Shown: positions 6,137 through 6,157 of the stretch, in pieces
How positions within the stretch are numbered: the stretch's first letter is position 1
Layout of the letters: the number at the start of each line of letters is the position of its first letter
Source of the DNA: Chitinophagaceae bacterium
GTDB lineage: Bacteria > Bacteroidota > Bacteroidia > Chitinophagales > Chitinophagaceae
Direction of reading: 5' to 3'
NCBI GenBank assembly: GCA_023251285.1
Contig: JAHEZB010000150.1
Coordinates: 1 to 6,157, forward strand
DNA: 6,157 bases
Made by a program: the position numbers and the translations under genes
Notes under the pieces: generated by a model
What the model was told of the DNA's origin: nothing
The model's database searches: none
What the model saw: only the letters and a program-made list of their open reading frames with translations

Positions 6137-6157
6137 TTCATTCTTTGTAATAAATTT

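Noticed and set aside
6084..6157. Guanidine riboswitch (ykkC or mini-ykkC) before the SMR gene
   Set aside because: Only one ACG-containing loop sequence is present. The paired short hairpins with ACGR loops of mini-ykkC and the long ykkC aptamer are absent, though an element further right cannot be excluded.

Overview
The window looks like an ordinary stretch of a Bacteroidota chromosome, most likely of the Chitinophagales type. This is inferred from four things: A-rich start contexts without Shine-Dalgarno sequences, moderately low GC, a caa3-type oxidase whose subunit II carries a fused cytochrome c domain, and a Dpp/Opp permease with a long lineage-style periplasmic insert. I see no rRNA, tRNA, CRISPR array, transposase, phage gene or attachment site.

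Layout, left to right. Positions 1-2164 (minus strand) hold a cytochrome oxidase pair: subunit II (ctaC), then subunit I (ctaD) 8 bases downstream. ctaD runs off the left edge just before its conserved AHFHYV segment. Positions 2165-2554 are an AT-rich gap of 390 bases without a credible gene, probably holding the ctaC promoter/leader and the 3' end of the next transcript. Positions 2555-3877 (minus) encode a GntP-family gluconate/sugar-acid permease. A 168-base divergent gap separates it from 4046-4540 (plus), a SixA-like histidine phosphatase and the only plus-strand gene. This gene converges on 4599-5681 (minus), a DppC/OppC-type ABC permease subunit. A 10-bp inverted repeat spans the convergent junction and includes both stop codons. 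Upstream of the permease, at 5757-6083 (minus), is a small multidrug resistance (SMR) transporter of the SugE/YkkD kind, with an AT-rich inverted repeat in its leader.

How the genes work together: only ctaC and ctaD form a clear functional unit, the CuA/cytochrome c and heme-copper subunits of an aerobic terminal oxidase. The gluconate permease, phosphatase, peptide-type permease and SMR exporter look like unrelated single genes. The kinase, ATPase, binding-protein or partner-permease genes that would complete their pathways are not in the window. I looked for a novel system and found none. The points worth a second look are active-site or channel substitutions in conserved families (Glu for the D-channel Asp in subunit I, Thr for the usual Glu in the permease, Phe for Trp16 in the SMR protein) and three inverted repeats at gene boundaries.
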